In this document: piece by piece, positions 17,564 through 25,961 of the stretch
Layout of the letters: each line of letters opens with the position of its first letter
Numbering within the stretch: the stretch's first letter is position 1
Source of the DNA: Hyphobacterium marinum
GTDB lineage: Bacteria > Pseudomonadota > Alphaproteobacteria > Caulobacterales > Maricaulaceae
DNA: 64,000 nucleotides
Reading direction: 5' to 3'
Assembly (NCBI RefSeq): GCF_036330325.1
Contig: NZ_JAZDRO010000001.1
Span: 62,001 to 126,000, forward strand
The notes under the pieces: model-generated
The model's input: the letters and a program-made list of their open reading frames with translations, nothing else
What the model was told of the DNA's origin: nothing
The model's database searches: none
Position numbers and translations under genes: made by a program

Positions 17564-18907
17564 ATGTCCCCCTCAGCTGCATTCCTTAAATACGCCCGCC
17601 AAAACACGCCCCGATACACGAGTTATCCGACGGCTCCGCATTTCCATGAGGGCGTTGATGCACGGGTCGTTTCCCGGTGGCTGACCGATCTTCGTCCGGA
17701 TGCCCGCGGGTCGCTCTACCTGCACATCCCGTATTGCCGGGAGATGTGCTGGTATTGCGGCTGTTCGACACGGGCGACCCGGCGAGACGGACCGGTCGCG
17801 ACCTATACCGAGCTTCTCCTGGAGGAGATCGGACTTTATGCTGAGCGCCTAGCTGCGCGCCCGCGTATCGACCATGTCCACTTCGGCGGCGGCACACCGA
17901 CCATCCTGTCCGGAGTTCAGTTTTCTGCAATCATGGCGCGCCTACGGGCGGTATTCGAGATATCCGGGACTGCGGAAATCGCCGTCGAGGTCGATCCGCG
18001 CCTCTTTTCGGCCGGCAAGGCCCGGGAACTGGCGGCGGCTGGCGTCAACCGTGCCAGCTTGGGGGTTCAGACCCTCGATCCCGCCGTTCAGAAGAAGATC
18101 AATCGCATCCAGCCCGCGCAATCGGTGGCCAATTGTGTCCGCGACTTGCGTGACGCCGGTATCGATCATGTCAGCTTCGATCTCCTCTACGGCCTTCCCG
18201 GTCAAACGATCCAATCCTGCCTGGACACGGTCCGGCAGGCGCTGGCCTTCGAACCGGACCGCCTGTCGATTTTCGGCTATGCGCACGTCCCGCACCTCAA
18301 ACGGCACCAGAGACTGATCCGGGACGAGGATTTACCGGACACAGAAGCCCGGATTGAACAGGCGCTGGCGATGAACCGAGCTGCGCGTGAGGCAGGCTAC
18401 GTACCGGTTGGCATCGACCACTATGCGGGCCCGGACGACGACATGGCAAAAATGGCTGCAACCGGAACCCTGCACAGGAATTTCCAGGGCTATACGACCG
18501 ACCGGGCGGAGTATCTCCTTGGCTTGGGGGCCTCTGCCATAACCCGCACACCGTCGGGCTACGCCCAGAACACGCCTGATGTCGTGCAATGGAGCCGCGC
18601 CATCATGTCCGAGCAGCTGGCGACAGTCCGCGGTATCGCCCTTGGTCCTGAAGATCGACTGCGGGGCGAAATCATTGAACGGCTGATGTGTGATCTTCGC
18701 GTGGATATTAGCGCGTTGAGCGCGCGTATTCCGGACACCATCCCCATGCCGTCAATGGACGATCTACTAGAAGACGGAATTGTGCACCGCGAAGGCAATC
18801 AGCTAACACTGCTGGAGGAGAACCGGATGCTCGCCCGGGTCGTGGCTGCCCGTTTCGACGCCTACGCGCCGTCAAACGGTACGGCCCGCCACTCGCCGAG
18901 CGTTTAG
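17564..18907 (+). CDS. hemN: Oxygen-independent coproporphyrinogen III oxidase HemN
   Basis: A radical-SAM enzyme that decarboxylates coproporphyrinogen III to protoporphyrinogen IX without oxygen, supplying heme during anaerobic growth. The 447-residue protein has PRYTSYPTA at the N-terminus and the cluster cysteines C58, C62 and C65 plus C67 (CREMCWYCGC). It also has GGGTPTIL and the HemN-type GIDHYAGPDDDMA segment. ATG 17564 has GAGGA seven bases upstream and a stop just before it. It is divergent from the decarboxylase and shares its FNR box. It is the last clearly core gene before the metal island. Confidence 0.95.
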   Translation: MSPSAAFLKYARQNTPRYTSYPTAPHFHEGVDARVVSRWLTDLRPDARGSLYLHIPYCREMCWYCGCSTRATRRDGPVATYTELLLEEIGLYAERLAARPRIDHVHFGGGTPTILSGVQFSAIMARLRAVFEISGTAEIAVEVDPRLFSAGKARELAAAGVNRASLGVQTLDPAVQKKINRIQPAQSVANCVRDLRDAGIDHVSFDLLYGLPGQTIQSCLDTVRQALAFEPDRLSIFGYAHVPHLKRHQRLIRDEDLPDTEARIEQALAMNRAAREAGYVPVGIDHYAGPDDDMAKMAATGTLHRNFQGYTTDRAEYLLGLGASAITRTPSGYAQNTPDVVQWSRAIMSEQLATVRGIALGPEDRLRGEIIERLMCDLRVDISALSARIPDTIPMPSMDDLLEDGIVHREGNQLTLLEENRMLARVVAARFDAYAPSNGTARHSPSV

Positions 18908-18986
18908 CTTCCGCTGGGGTAGACGCTAGGGCAGGCAATACATTGCCGCCATAAATACATGTAATTAATTGAATATATTTCGACGC

Positions 18987-19170
18987 TATGGCGGTGGCGT
19001 CAGACTAAAGCGAACTGGTCTCTGTTTGCCGGTAATTGGGTGAATCAGGCGGCAAGTTGCCGCCACTCGGCCAGAGCGGCGTGCCGGTTCTGGTTGAACC
19101 GAGCGGGAGCAATATATCCTGATTGGAATTTATGGCGGTGCTGACAGACAAAAGCGAACCGGTCTCAGTT
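18987..19170. repeat. Pair of 40-bp direct repeats in the hemN/acyltransferase gap
   Basis: The 302 bases from 18908 to 19209 have no gene. They hold two direct copies of a 40-bp unit at 18987-19026 and 19131-19170, identical at 34 of 40 positions and beginning TATGGCGGTG. GCCGCCATAAAT at 18945-18956 is an inverted match (11 of 12) to the start of copy 2. Copy 2 also begins an 8-bp inverted repeat, AGCGAACC (19153-19160) with GGTTCGCT (19177-19184), followed by GGTTTT, which could act as a hemN terminator. The pattern looks like decayed mobile-element or attachment-site ends; no specific element was identified. Confidence 0.7.
19129..19140. other. Candidate left attachment core of the metal-resistance island
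   Basis: TTTATGGCGGTG here is identical to 43421-43432, where the same 12 bases cover the 3' end of tRNA-Ser and its CCA. The two copies are in the same orientation and bracket 24.3 kb of metal-resistance genes. Identity does not extend beyond 12 bases, so this is a candidate only. Confidence 0.4.
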
Positions 19171-19209
19171 ATCTAAGGTTCGCTGGTTTTAGCCACCAAG
19201 TTGGCGTCA

Positions 19210-20313
19210 TTAGCCGCCCAGTTTGAATTTCAGACCCAACGCTGGCCGCTCGATCAAGTGCCAGGATGCAGCAGCTACAGCCAGCGAAAGCGGAATGCCG
19301 TAAGCGGCCAGTTCCAGCGGAGATCGCGCCACATCGAAATGCCACAGGCTCTGCATGACCGGATAGTGCCAGATATAAATGCCATAGGACCAGTCCGGGA
19401 TGCGTGCGCCGGATGGCAGGCGTTCCAGCGCAGCAAATCCGGCCCAGAATATCAATACGGCCAACACACCATTCCAGAAAAGTTCCGACAGGGCATGATC
19501 GCCCATCAATATCGCGATAGGCAGCAGGAGGATCACAGGCAGAATTGTGATCGGCAGCCGGTCGCGGAACTGATGGATGACCATACCGAGCAGGAAGACC
19601 GAGCCGAACCGTCCGCCATGGGTGATCATGGCCGGAGCGTCTGGCCAGAGTAGGCGGATAGCCAGATAAACGGCGGTCCCGGCGATGAACAGGCCAAGGA
19701 TCGGCCAGCGTCCCCAGACAAACCGGGTGAAGAAGAGCAAGGCGGCCGCAGCATAGGCCAGAACTTCATACCGCAGCGTCCAGAGCGTGGCGGAAAACTC
19801 GCCTTCGGCCGGATTGCTGGTGAATATCCCGGCGGGACCGCCGGATGTGTCGGCAAAGGCCAGCACATTGGGCGCGTAGAGCCAGGTTGTGGCGCTCGAC
19901 CAGTATTGCGCTGGCGGCAGGCTGGTCACCAGCGGACCGATTGCCAGCGTGGCCAGAAGGGCCAGCACGACCAGCGCGGGAATGATCCGCAGAAAGCGGG
20001 CAAGCGCGAAGGCTTTGGCATCGCTGCGCCGCTCCAGGCTGTCAGCGATCAGGAAGCCGGACAGGATGAAAAAGCCGTTCACGGCGAGATATCCGGCGGA
20101 CCAGCCATTGGCCGCGATCAGTGGCGACAATTCCGGGCCCCGGATCACCACGAAAACATGTTCCAGCATGACCATGCTGGCGAGCACGAAGCGGATTGGC
20201 GTGAACCGGTTGTCGCGGCCGGTGAACGCGCTCCTGATAGTCGACGTAGCTATGACCCGAGCCCCCAATATGCTGACACAGAAGAATACGCCGCTCAGCA
20301 TGATATCCCTCAT
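19210..20313 (-). CDS. Acyltransferase 3 family membrane protein
   Basis: A 367-residue OafA/YrhL-type acyltransferase with about ten hydrophobic helices. The family's N-terminal pattern is visible: a histidine after MVMLEH near residue 51, then FFILSGFLIADSLERR. These enzymes O-acylate surface polysaccharides or other envelope molecules; the substrate here is unknown. It has a single-gene arrangement: the next gene to the right is divergent. It is the first gene inside the proposed island. ATG start near a weak ribosome site; a few residues could be trimmed. Confidence 0.85.
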   Translation of the reverse strand: MRDIMLSGVFFCVSILGARVIATSTIRSAFTGRDNRFTPIRFVLASMVMLEHVFVVIRGPELSPLIAANGWSAGYLAVNGFFILSGFLIADSLERRSDAKAFALARFLRIIPALVVLALLATLAIGPLVTSLPPAQYWSSATTWLYAPNVLAFADTSGGPAGIFTSNPAEGEFSATLWTLRYEVLAYAAAALLFFTRFVWGRWPILGLFIAGTAVYLAIRLLWPDAPAMITHGGRFGSVFLLGMVIHQFRDRLPITILPVILLLPIAILMGDHALSELFWNGVLAVLIFWAGFAALERLPSGARIPDWSYGIYIWHYPVMQSLWHFDVARSPLELAAYGIPLSLAVAAASWHLIERPALGLKFKLGG

Positions 20314-20396
20314 GGCGGCCTATTTCACATGAAATGAGGGCTCATCGCTCGCTATTCGTATTTGGTTGAGAACATAGCGATTGGGAGGCTTATCTC

Positions 20397-20663
20397 ATGT
20401 CTGATACAACCAGCGCGCCGCTGCGCATCATTCCGCTTGGGCTCACCTTGTCGACATTTCTGCTGATCACTTTTGTGATTTGTGTCGGCTTTGGGTTGCT
20501 CGCTCCACAACAATTCCACATGCACGAAGCTTGGGCCCCCTTATTGCCCGGCTTTGAGTGGTTGACCCCAACGGGTTTCCTGTTCGGCGCAATCGGGGCC
20601 TTTGCCTATGGCTGGTTTATCGCCATCGTCTTCGTACCCTTGCATGGTTTCTTCCACAAATAA
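20397..20663 (+). CDS. DUF5676-like small membrane protein
   Basis: An 88-residue protein with two hydrophobic helices (about 14-36 and 57-82) separated by a short loop with FHMHEAW. It resembles the DUF5676 family of small membrane proteins often found beside heavy-metal resistance genes. A GGGAGG ribosome site precedes ATG 20397. No function is known. Confidence 0.75.
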   Translation: MSDTTSAPLRIIPLGLTLSTFLLITFVICVGFGLLAPQQFHMHEAWAPLLPGFEWLTPTGFLFGAIGAFAYGWFIAIVFVPLHGFFHK

Positions 20664-20718
20664 CGGAATGAACCGTCGAGTCTGCCGTTTAGGCTAATCA
20701 GGGACTGTGACCGCTCGA

Positions 20719-20952
20719 CTACTCGCAACAAGTGCCAGACTGGATGGGTGGGCAGGCAACGCTCCCATAGGAACAAAACACGCAGCAGTCGCCATCGAGC
20801 GGCTTGATGACCATCTTGCAGGACGGACAGTCCCAGAAATACTGGCATGCGTCTGTTGGCATGAGTAAATCCGGGTGAATGGTCTCGCATTCAGGGCATG
20901 TCAGAGTTGACTTGAAATTCATTTCCATCGCCAAACGCTGCTGGTCACTCAT
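20719..20952 (-). CDS. GDCCVxC-domain small cysteine protein
   Basis: A 77-residue cysteine-rich protein with CPEC and CPSC knuckles and the signature GDCCVFCSYGSVACPP. These proteins occur beside mercury and other thiophilic-metal transport genes and probably bind metal or zinc, but their role is not established. Methionines at positions 9 and 11 are possible alternative starts. It lies 112 bases downstream of the MerT-like gene on the same strand, so the two are probably cotranscribed. Confidence 0.8.
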   Translation of the reverse strand: MSDQQRLAMEMNFKSTLTCPECETIHPDLLMPTDACQYFWDCPSCKMVIKPLDGDCCVFCSYGSVACPPIQSGTCCE

Positions 20953-21064
20953 TGCGGTTGCCCGACCTCATTGAGACCTCCCACCTATTAAGCTGGCCAA
21001 TCGGACCCGGTGGCGGAATGGTGTTGCGCTCCGCAAACCCGAATGTTGGCGATGATTGGCTCAT

Positions 21065-21430
21065 CTATCCTCTCATCCATTCCAGCAGCGCTCGTTGTAT
21101 CTGGAATTCATATAGTGGAAGGAGCATTGTCATGATCAGGAAAAGGGCACCGACGCTCCACCAGGCCCAAAACATCCATCGGGCGCTGCCACGACGGAGA
21201 GCCAGCACAGCAGCTACGATCAGGATAATTGTCGATATGCCGAACAGGACAGGTTGTATCCGAGTCAACCAGGCCAGCTTTGCGACAAGACTGGTCGCCA
21301 CACCCAGATTTACCAGCAGGATCGGAACGACACAACAGGATGCTCCAATCAGGGCCAGAAAACTGCCGAACACACCGCCGCCGTGAAGAAGCGGTATGGC
21401 TTTGGCCGAAGATGACGTGTCCCTTGACAT
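21065..21430 (-). CDS. MerT-like metal transport membrane protein
   Basis: A 121-residue protein with three hydrophobic helices. The first carries the metal-binding pair in GASCCVVPILLVNLGV (C31, C32), the hallmark of mercuric transporter MerT. The second cysteine pair that MerT has in its cytosolic loop is absent; that loop reads LRRGSARW. There is no merP or merA nearby, so import without reduction would make little sense for mercury. It may instead move another soft metal or partner with the GDCCVxC protein. It is divergent from the merR-like gene, with a MerR-type promoter between them. Confidence 0.78.
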   Translation of the reverse strand: MSRDTSSSAKAIPLLHGGGVFGSFLALIGASCCVVPILLVNLGVATSLVAKLAWLTRIQPVLFGISTIILIVAAVLALRRGSARWMFWAWWSVGALFLIMTMLLPLYEFQIQRALLEWMRG

Positions 21431-21436
21431 AAAGGA

Positions 21437-21467
21437 GTCCTACTCCCTGTAGTTAGTACAGGTGCAA
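21437..21467 (-). promoter_or_regulatory. MerR-type promoter/operator of the merT-like gene
   Basis: Reading leftward, TTGCAC (-35) and TAGGAC (-10) are separated by 19 bases, the over-long spacer used by MerR activators. The spacer holds an imperfect dyad, CCTGTA(G/C) arms around TTA, at 21446-21462. The predicted start lies within a few bases of the merT-like ATG, so the transcript may be nearly leaderless. Confidence 0.65.
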
Positions 21468-21497
21468 GATGGAAAATTTGGAAGATCGATCACAAAA

Positions 21498-21899
21498 ATG
21501 AGAGACGCCCTCAAACGCGGACAGTTGGCCCAATCGCTCGGCTGCAACATTGAAACAATCCGATACTATGAAAACATTGGTTTGATCGGGCCTGCTGATC
21601 GCTCCGCCAGCGGACACAGATTATACAACAAAGCCGATGCTGACCGCTTGCGATTTGTTCTGCGATTAAGGCAGCTTGGGTTTTCCATCGGCGATATTCG
21701 TAGCCTGCTCCAGACAATCAACAGTGGTGATTATTCTTGCAACGAGATTGCCCAGGTGGCCGAACGGCACATTTTGACAATTCAGGCGAAGATCAATGAC
21801 CTCGAAAAGCTTGAACGCAATTTGACAAAGATCACCCGTCAATGCCACCGCGGAAACACGCCTGACTGCGCTGTTATCGACGCCCTTTCAAAAACATAG
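21498..21899 (+). CDS. merR: MerR-family metal-responsive regulator (mercury type)
   Basis: A 133-residue regulator with an N-terminal winged helix (ETIRYYENIGLI near 19-30) and a dimer coiled coil. Three cysteines, C81, C116 and C124, correspond to the Hg-binding C82, C117 and C126 of Tn501 MerR; the 35-residue spacing between the first two is exact and the third is one residue nearer. ATG 21498 is taken as start, since the upstream ATA/TTG-region codons overlap the promoter. It presumably controls the divergent merT-like gene. Pb or Zn sensors of the same family cannot be excluded. Confidence 0.85.
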   Translation: MRDALKRGQLAQSLGCNIETIRYYENIGLIGPADRSASGHRLYNKADADRLRFVLRLRQLGFSIGDIRSLLQTINSGDYSCNEIAQVAERHILTIQAKINDLEKLERNLTKITRQCHRGNTPDCAVIDALSKT

Positions 21900-21935
21900 G
21901 GGTGTAGTGTCTTGGCGCTACTGATGTCCGGCAAA

Positions 21936-22670
21936 CTAATCGCGTGAAATCGAACGCTGGGCGAGTGCCATCCGGACAAGACGTTGCATCCGCAGAACCA
22001 GAAGCAGCAGGCCTGCGAGCACGGTCAACAGTGCCAGAAAGGCCGCCGAAATGAGCAACGGATTGTTGAAATTCTCCCGCTCCTCATAGTCCATGATGTG
22101 GAGCATCCAGAAAAAATCATAGAAGCGCCAGGCGTTGTTGCGCCGCGCCGTCACCAGTCCCGAGTCGGGTGACACATAGATGCGTGTGCCTTCGCCATCA
22201 TCGAACGAGACCCGCCAGGCCGGGCCGGGGCGGCGGGACTCCCATGTCGCATCCTCAAAATACTCGATCTCGGCAATCTCCGGGTCACCGGCATAGTCGG
22301 CGACGGCAATTTCAATCGCCCGCTCCCGGCTGATCGGCGTGATCACCTCCCCCGTAATCGCATCGACGAGCTCACTGTTGCCGCTCGGTCCGGTGACATT
22401 CCACACCACCTGTCCCTGCCAGATTTGCAGGGTGGCGGCGCGGATCGTCTGGCCGGGAAAGACCGCCTCCGCGGCCTGCCCGATCGGAATGATCGCCGCA
22501 GCTTCGATCGGGACCGGAGCCGGGGCTGCGATATTGTGTTCGCCCCGGACGGTCTCGATGGGAATGACGCTCATCACCACGCCGCCCGTCACCCAGAGCA
22601 CGATCTGGATGCCGACGAGCAACGCGACCCATTTGTGGATCCGGATCGTCCAGCGCAGCAATGCCGTCAT
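21936..22670 (-). CDS. PepSY domain membrane protein
   Basis: A 244-residue protein with an N-terminal membrane helix (about 14-36), a periplasmic region with two PepSY-like segments and a C-terminal helix (about 205-227) after the WMLHIMDY motif. PepSY-TM proteins are often found with metal or iron-reductase systems; the role here is unknown. It is the last gene of the leftward copper operon, 77 bases downstream of the His-rich protein gene. Confidence 0.8.
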   Translation of the reverse strand: MTALLRWTIRIHKWVALLVGIQIVLWVTGGVVMSVIPIETVRGEHNIAAPAPVPIEAAAIIPIGQAAEAVFPGQTIRAATLQIWQGQVVWNVTGPSGNSELVDAITGEVITPISRERAIEIAVADYAGDPEIAEIEYFEDATWESRRPGPAWRVSFDDGEGTRIYVSPDSGLVTARRNNAWRFYDFFWMLHIMDYEERENFNNPLLISAAFLALLTVLAGLLLLVLRMQRLVRMALAQRSISRD

Positions 22671-22747
22671 GGTCAGTTCCTCGTAAAACCGCCGCGCGCC
22701 CGGACCGGAGCGCGCGGCGGATCAAATCGCGTTTGTCTCAGAGGCGA

Positions 22748-23146
22748 TCAGTCTTCGTTGCCATGACCCGCAGCGCCGGCATCGGTCTCGGCGTGATCAC
22801 CATGTCCATCGCCATGACCGTCGCCGTGACCGTCGCCGTGGTCCATGTCGCCGTGATCCGCTCCATGCTCCATGTCCCCGTGGCCTTCACCGTGACCGTC
22901 AGCGTGCATCATGGCGTGGCAGGATTCGGCCAGCGCCTGATCTTCTTCCGACATGGCATTCATGATGGTGTCGTGGTCTTCGCCGGCTTCGTGGCGGGTC
23001 ATCATCCAGTCTTGCATTTCCATGCAGGCCGTGTGCTGCGGATTGTCATTGGCGGCGGGTTGCGCCTCTTCATGGTGATCGGCAAAGGCCGATCCCGCAG
23101 CGATCAGAAAGGTCGCGCTACCGAATGCGATTGTGAACTTGTTCAT
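22748..23146 (-). CDS. Histidine-rich periplasmic protein
   Basis: A 132-residue secreted protein with a signal peptide ending AFA (about residue 22). A middle segment has CMEMQDWMM and a CHAMM motif. The C-terminal third is made of GHGD, DHGD and MDHG units. Such His/Met/Asp repeats bind copper or related metals, and the setting beside copB fits a periplasmic copper buffer. The repeats may vary in copy number between strains. No named family was recognised. Confidence 0.8.
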   Translation of the reverse strand: MNKFTIAFGSATFLIAAGSAFADHHEEAQPAANDNPQHTACMEMQDWMMTRHEAGEDHDTIMNAMSEEDQALAESCHAMMHADGHGEGHGDMEHGADHGDMDHGDGHGDGHGDGHGDHAETDAGAAGHGNED

Positions 23147-23176
23147 GTCAGTACTCCAGTGGGTTGAAAAATGTCG

Positions 23177-23950
23177 TCAGAACCAGACCCGGACGCCCGC
23201 CACGATGGCGGTTGATTCCGGATCGACACCCGCCGCGCGGGCATAGTCAGCGGTCTCGCCAAGCTGGCGCGTCCATTCCACGCCGACATAGGGCGCGAAC
23301 TGCCTGACAATCTCATAACGCAGGCGCAGCCCGGCCTGAAGGCTGGTGATCCCCGCTCCGGTCTCCAGCGACGGTATATCCTCGGCCGACCACGCCAGTT
23401 CGGCGCGCGGTTGCAGAATCAGGCGCTGGGTCAAGAGCAGCTCGTATTCGGCTTCCGCACTGCCGGTCAGCTCGCCCCGGTCGGACAGATAGGCCGAAAC
23501 ATCCACTTCGAACCAGTAAGGCGCCAGCCCCTGAAGGGCGGCAACGGCATGCGTGCGTCCGTTTCCATCCTCGAAGTCATGGGCAAGCCCGCCCTGCACA
23601 TCGAAATAGGGCGAGATCGCGCGCGACCACAGCGCTTCGACGCGCGCTTCCTCAAACGCGCCATGATCGAAAGAATACTCGGCCTCGCTCTTGATCCAGA
23701 GGCGGTTCAGACGGCCGCCATACCAGGCGTTGATGTCCCACAGCAGCGTCTCTTCATCGTCGCGGACCTGATACTCGAACCGGTCGGTCTGAAAGAAGAA
23801 TTGCCTTTGCCCGCCGGTTTCATGGCGAAGCTCTTCGAACGACTGCTCCATCTCCTCGGGCGGATAAAATTGGTGCGCATAATCCTGCGCATGGGCGGCG
23901 CCTGAGCCAGCAATCACGGCAGCGGCGGTGAAAAGAAGGGTCGCGCGCAT
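23177..23950 (-). CDS. copB: Copper resistance protein B (outer membrane)
   Basis: A 257-residue CopB/PcoB family protein with signal peptide (cleavage near AHA-QDY). The outer-membrane beta-strand region carries RFEYQVRDDEETLLWDINAW and ends in aromatic VRVWF, the usual outer-membrane terminal signature. It overlaps the stop/start of the multicopper oxidase gene by one base, the normal copA-copB order. The Met/His-rich N-terminus of many CopB proteins is short here; the neighbouring His-rich protein may supply that function. Confidence 0.9.
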   Translation of the reverse strand: MRATLLFTAAAVIAGSGAAHAQDYAHQFYPPEEMEQSFEELRHETGGQRQFFFQTDRFEYQVRDDEETLLWDINAWYGGRLNRLWIKSEAEYSFDHGAFEEARVEALWSRAISPYFDVQGGLAHDFEDGNGRTHAVAALQGLAPYWFEVDVSAYLSDRGELTGSAEAEYELLLTQRLILQPRAELAWSAEDIPSLETGAGITSLQAGLRLRYEIVRQFAPYVGVEWTRQLGETADYARAAGVDPESTAIVAGVRVWF

Positions 23951-25848
23951 CAGTGATCTCCGTGGTGCATATGGTGACCGGAAAGCGCGGGCGGCGCCTC
24001 GCCGGGCCGCACCGAAACCACCTGAAACATGCCCGCATGCATGTGGTAGAGCAGATGGCAGTGGAAGGCCCAGTCGCCGACATGCTCGGGCGTCACATCG
24101 ACCGACAGCTTCTCGCCGGGTTTCACATTGATCGTGTGCTTGCGCGGCTTGTGGGACGTCTCACCGTTCACGACCTCGAAGAACATGCCGTGCAGATGGA
24201 TCGGGTGAACCATCATGGTGTCATTCACCATCGTCAGACGCAGGCGCTCGCCTTCAGTGAACTCGATCGGCTCGACGACCTCGCTGAAACGGGTGCCGTC
24301 GAACGACCACATATAGCGTTCCATATTGCTGGTCAGATGCACCTCGATCTCGCGTGCAGGCGCGCGCTGGTCGGGATTGGGAGCCAGGCTGCGCAACTGG
24401 GTATAGGCCAGAGCCCGGTGTGGCACGTCCTCCAGACCGGCACCCGGTTCATGCAGCCGGCTGACGGGCTGCATGGCGACGTTCGCCACCCCCGGTCCTT
24501 GCGGATGGTCGTGGCGGGTCATCGTTTCACCGCCGCCGTGAGCCCCATGATCGTTGGCAGCAGATGCGGGTGAAGCCGGTGCGCCATGCGCGCTGTGGTC
24601 CATGCCGGACATCGATCCGTGATCCATCGCGGCGTGCGGGTCCGGGTCTGGCTGGCGGCCGTGACCCATCGCGGCGTGAGGATCCGCCGCAGGCATGGCA
24701 CCATGGTCCATCCCCGCCATCGAGCCGTGATCCATGCCCATGTCGCGCATCGTCAGCGTCGGGCGCGGACGCAGGGCCGGGACCGGAGCCACCATACCCA
24801 TGCGCGGGGCCAGCGTGGCACGCACATAGCCGCTGCGGTCGATGGTCTCGCACATCAGCGTGTAAGCGCGGTCCTCGCGAGGCTGGACGACCACATCATA
24901 GGTTTCGGCAACGCCAATCTGGAATTCGTCGGTTTCAACCGGCTGCACATCCAGACCATCGGCCTGAACCACCGTCATCGGCAGACCGGGAATGCGGACA
25001 TTGAAGAAGGTCATTGCCGAGGCGTTGATGAAGCGCAGGCGCACTCGTTCACCGGGTTCGAACAGGCCGGTCCAGTTGTCGCCGGGACCATGCCCGTTCA
25101 TCAGGAAGTCGAGCGTCGCCGCCGTGACATCCGAGATGTCAGTCGGGCTCATCCGCATCTGTCCCCACATCAACCGGTCGCGCAGCGCTGTCATGAAGCC
25201 GTTCTGCGACGCATCGCGGAAGAATTCCGGTACGGTGCGCTGCTGGAAATTATAGGTGTCGCTCGACGCCATCAGGCGCTGAAAGACGTGGTGCGGCCCT
25301 TCAAACGTGTAGTCCGAGAGCACGATCACATACTCGCGGTCATACCCGACCGGGTCGGTGCCGCGCGGCTCGATCACGATGGGACCATAATGACCCATCT
25401 GCTCCTGCAGGCCGGAGTGCGAATGATACCAGTAGGTCCCCGCCTGAGTGACCGGGAAGCGGTAGGTAAAGGTCTGGCCGGGGCGTATGCCGGGGAAGGT
25501 GACGCCCGGTACGCCGTCCATCTCGTTCGGCAGCAGGATGCCGTGCCAGTGAATGGACGTGTCTGTGTCCAGCGTATTGTGGACCCTGAGCGTGATGTCA
25601 TCACCCTCGCGCCAGCGCAGCAGCGGAGCCGGCACCTGACCATTAACCGTGATGGCCGGGCCCGTTCGTCCGTCAATCGCCAGCTGCGACCGTCCGATCG
25701 TCAGGTCAAACTCGGTGCCCGACAGAGGCTGAAGTCCCGCCAGATTGGCCGCCGGACCCGGTTGGGCCCAGGCCGGCAGCATGGATGACGCCGCCAGGCT
25801 TCCGCCCAACGCAGCAGATGTTTGCAGAAAGTGACGGCGTGAAAACAA
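23950..25848 (-). CDS. copA: Copper resistance multicopper oxidase CopA (PcoA family)
   Basis: A 632-residue periplasmic multicopper oxidase with a twin-arginine signal (SRRHFLQ, residues 3-9). Copper-binding motifs are HWHGI and HSHSG near the N-terminus, and HPIHLHGM and HCHLLYHMHAGM near the C-terminus. A Met/His insert with repeated MDHGSM, DPHAAM and MGHG units lies around residues 370-440. The start is TTG at 25848 with GGAG about 8 bases upstream; no in-frame ATG preserves the Tat signal. The PcoA family oxidises Cu(I) in the periplasm. It lies just downstream of the sigma-factor cassette. Confidence 0.93.
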   Translation of the reverse strand: MFSRRHFLQTSAALGGSLAASSMLPAWAQPGPAANLAGLQPLSGTEFDLTIGRSQLAIDGRTGPAITVNGQVPAPLLRWREGDDITLRVHNTLDTDTSIHWHGILLPNEMDGVPGVTFPGIRPGQTFTYRFPVTQAGTYWYHSHSGLQEQMGHYGPIVIEPRGTDPVGYDREYVIVLSDYTFEGPHHVFQRLMASSDTYNFQQRTVPEFFRDASQNGFMTALRDRLMWGQMRMSPTDISDVTAATLDFLMNGHGPGDNWTGLFEPGERVRLRFINASAMTFFNVRIPGLPMTVVQADGLDVQPVETDEFQIGVAETYDVVVQPREDRAYTLMCETIDRSGYVRATLAPRMGMVAPVPALRPRPTLTMRDMGMDHGSMAGMDHGAMPAADPHAAMGHGRQPDPDPHAAMDHGSMSGMDHSAHGAPASPASAANDHGAHGGGETMTRHDHPQGPGVANVAMQPVSRLHEPGAGLEDVPHRALAYTQLRSLAPNPDQRAPAREIEVHLTSNMERYMWSFDGTRFSEVVEPIEFTEGERLRLTMVNDTMMVHPIHLHGMFFEVVNGETSHKPRKHTINVKPGEKLSVDVTPEHVGDWAFHCHLLYHMHAGMFQVVSVRPGEAPPALSGHHMHHGDH

Positions 25849-25869
25849 GGCCTGACTCCGAATCTTGAA

Positions 25870-25941
25870 CTGGTGTTTGCGCCACTGGCGCGGCTTGATC
25901 CAGGGGGAGGGAGGAAACCGGGAACACCAGCAGGCGCAAAC
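25870..25941. repeat. Composite inverted repeats upstream of the multicopper oxidase
   Basis: CTGGTGTT (25870-25877) is the inverse of AACACCAG (25923-25930), and the overlapping GTTTGCGCC (25875-25883) is the inverse of GGCGCAAAC (25933-25941). The two pairings share bases on the left arm and are mutually exclusive. They fill the 113-base gap between the sigma gene and copA and could be a regulator site or an RNA switch. Confidence 0.6.
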
Positions 25942-25961
25942 TGTGTCCGAATACGTTGAGG

